The position numbers and the translations under genes are program-made. Of a DNA stretch of 7,677 nt, positions 7,359 to 7,677 are shown in pieces (the first letter of the stretch is position 1; each line of letters begins with the position of its first letter). This stretch comes from Bacteroidota bacterium (GTDB lineage Bacteria > Zhuqueibacterota > Zhuqueibacteria > Zhuqueibacterales > Geothermadaptataceae). Below the pieces are notes generated by a model. It ran no database searches. It had not been told where the DNA came from and saw only the letters and a program-made list of their open reading frames with translations. The stretch spans positions 1 to 7,677 of the forward strand of contig DRLW01000416.1 in the NCBI GenBank assembly GCA_011375275.1. Direction: 5' to 3'.

Positions 7359-7411
7359 CCTATTTTAATAGGCTATAAATAAACAAATAAACTTAGAAAC
7401 TATTTAGATCT
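7359..7411 (-). promoter_or_regulatory. AT-rich putative promoter/operator region of the desaturase
   Basis: A strongly AT-rich stretch in an otherwise GC-rich flank lies just upstream of the AGGAGG of the leader. Its proximal end is an inverted repeat, CCTATT-TT-AATAGG (7359-7372), with perfect 6-bp arms that could bind a dimeric regulator and overlaps the AGGAGG. Possible -10 sequences such as TATAGC or TATTAA occur on the minus strand, but no good -35 at proper spacing. The region is a plausible promoter by composition and position; the exact boxes are not assigned. Confidence 0.35.
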
Positions 7412-7467
7412 CGTTTCCATTACGGCCTAACGGGGCGGGCGACGCGTAAGCATCGTGCGAAGGCAAA

Positions 7468-7515
7468 ACTGAGCAGCGGTGGATGATAGGGCTCTGGTTA
7501 TCCACTTAACTCAGT
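7468..7515. other. Nested stem-loop, possible structured RNA or DNA element
   Basis: An outer stem ACTGAG (7468-7473)/CTCAGT (7510-7515) encloses an inner stem GTGGATGA (7479-7486)/TTATCCAC (7498-7505), the latter with one G-T pair, around an 11-base loop. Two stacked perfect or near-perfect stems in 48 bases suggest a real structure. I do not recognise it as a known RNA family. Confidence 0.35.
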
Positions 7516-7516
7516 A

Positions 7517-7536
7517 TGGTTGCATTTTTTCAACCA
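7517..7536. terminator. Small hairpin TGGTTG/CAACCA
   Basis: A 6-bp stem with the loop CATTTTTT. The T-run sits in the loop rather than after the stem, so it is a poor intrinsic terminator on either strand. It may simply be part of the structured flank. Confidence 0.2.
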
Positions 7537-7553
7537 GACCGGGTGACAACAGC

Positions 7554-7676
7554 ACGTGCCTACCCCAGAACGGTCATTCCGGTTTCCCCGCAGGGGAAGA
7601 CCGGAATCTCCCAGACTCAGGCACGTACCGGAAAAGATGAGATTCCCGCACGGCGCTTCGCCTGGCCGGACTGACA
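7554..7676. repeat. Imperfect palindromic REP/MITE-like element
   Basis: GTCATTCCGG (7573-7582) is matched in inverted orientation near the window end by CCGGACTGAC (7666-7675), 9 of 10 bases. Inside is a long hairpin at 7576-7607: ATTCCGGT-TTCCCC, loop GCA, GGGGAA-ACCGGAAT, 14 pairs with one bulged G. It is enclosed by another perfect stem, ACGTGCCT (7554-7561)/AGGCACGT (7619-7626). GGAATCTC (7603-7610) can alternatively pair with GAGATTCC (7639-7646), and GGCG-CTT-CGCC (7652-7662) is a small terminal hairpin. The GTCATTCCGG-type ends resemble widespread intergenic repeats of bacterial genomes. It carries no gene. Only one copy is in the window and it may continue past the edge. Confidence 0.5.
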
Positions 7677-7677
7677 C

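Larger units (their letters stand above)
7412..7677. other. Gene-free right flank with structured DNA
   Basis: I see no reading frame with a believable start and product on either strand here. The stretch holds a nested stem-loop (7468-7515), a simple hairpin (7517-7536) and a palindromic repeat-like element (7554-7676). The GC-rich part from 7412 to 7467 shows nothing I can name. Confidence 0.5.

Noticed and set aside
7425..7515. Possible integron attC site (GCCTAAC at 7425-7431, ACTTAAC at 7504-7510)
   Set aside because: No matching GTTRRRY partner at the right distance and no cassette gene or integrase nearby.

Overview
The window holds six protein-coding genes of ordinary bacterial type and one structured non-coding flank. 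Overall GC looks moderately high (mid-50s by eye). A CcmH-type haem-lyase subunit, an HD-GYP signalling protein and a GlcD/GlcF glycolate oxidase point to a Gram-negative-type bacterium that respires with c-type cytochromes. I cannot assign a phylum. No phage, plasmid, CRISPR, rRNA or tRNA signature is visible.

Layout. Plus strand, 1-2032: the 3' part of glcD (its N-terminus lies outside the window) and a complete glcF, 16 bases apart, with no glcE between them. Minus strand, 7279 down to 2057: an integral-membrane fatty acid hydroxylase/sterol desaturase-family protein that most resembles alkylglycerol monooxygenase; a stand-alone CcmH-like protein; glgC (ADP-glucose pyrophosphorylase), 44 bases after ccmH and probably co-transcribed; a GAF plus HD-GYP protein with a roughly 100-residue insertion in its HD domain; and a small protein of unknown function. 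The two sets converge with only 24 bases between the glcF stop and the small-gene stop.

The right-hand 330 bases (about 7351-7677) contain no gene. They hold an AT-rich putative promoter for the desaturase, a nested stem-loop, and an imperfect palindromic element of about 120 bases that looks like an interspersed REP/MITE-type repeat. The desaturase has an unusual leader. A 27-codon reading frame starts at a TTG behind a perfect AGGAGG and overlaps the desaturase start. A 6-bp hairpin covers the desaturase ribosome-binding site. This arrangement is compatible with translational coupling.

Functionally the genes touch glycolate oxidation, glycogen synthesis, cytochrome c maturation, lipid modification and (probably) cyclic-di-GMP signalling. 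Apart from glcD-glcF and possibly ccmH-glgC I see no strong reason to treat them as one pathway. I found no convincing new defence or mobile system. The most interesting items are the desaturase leader, the palindromic repeat and the unrecognised small protein.
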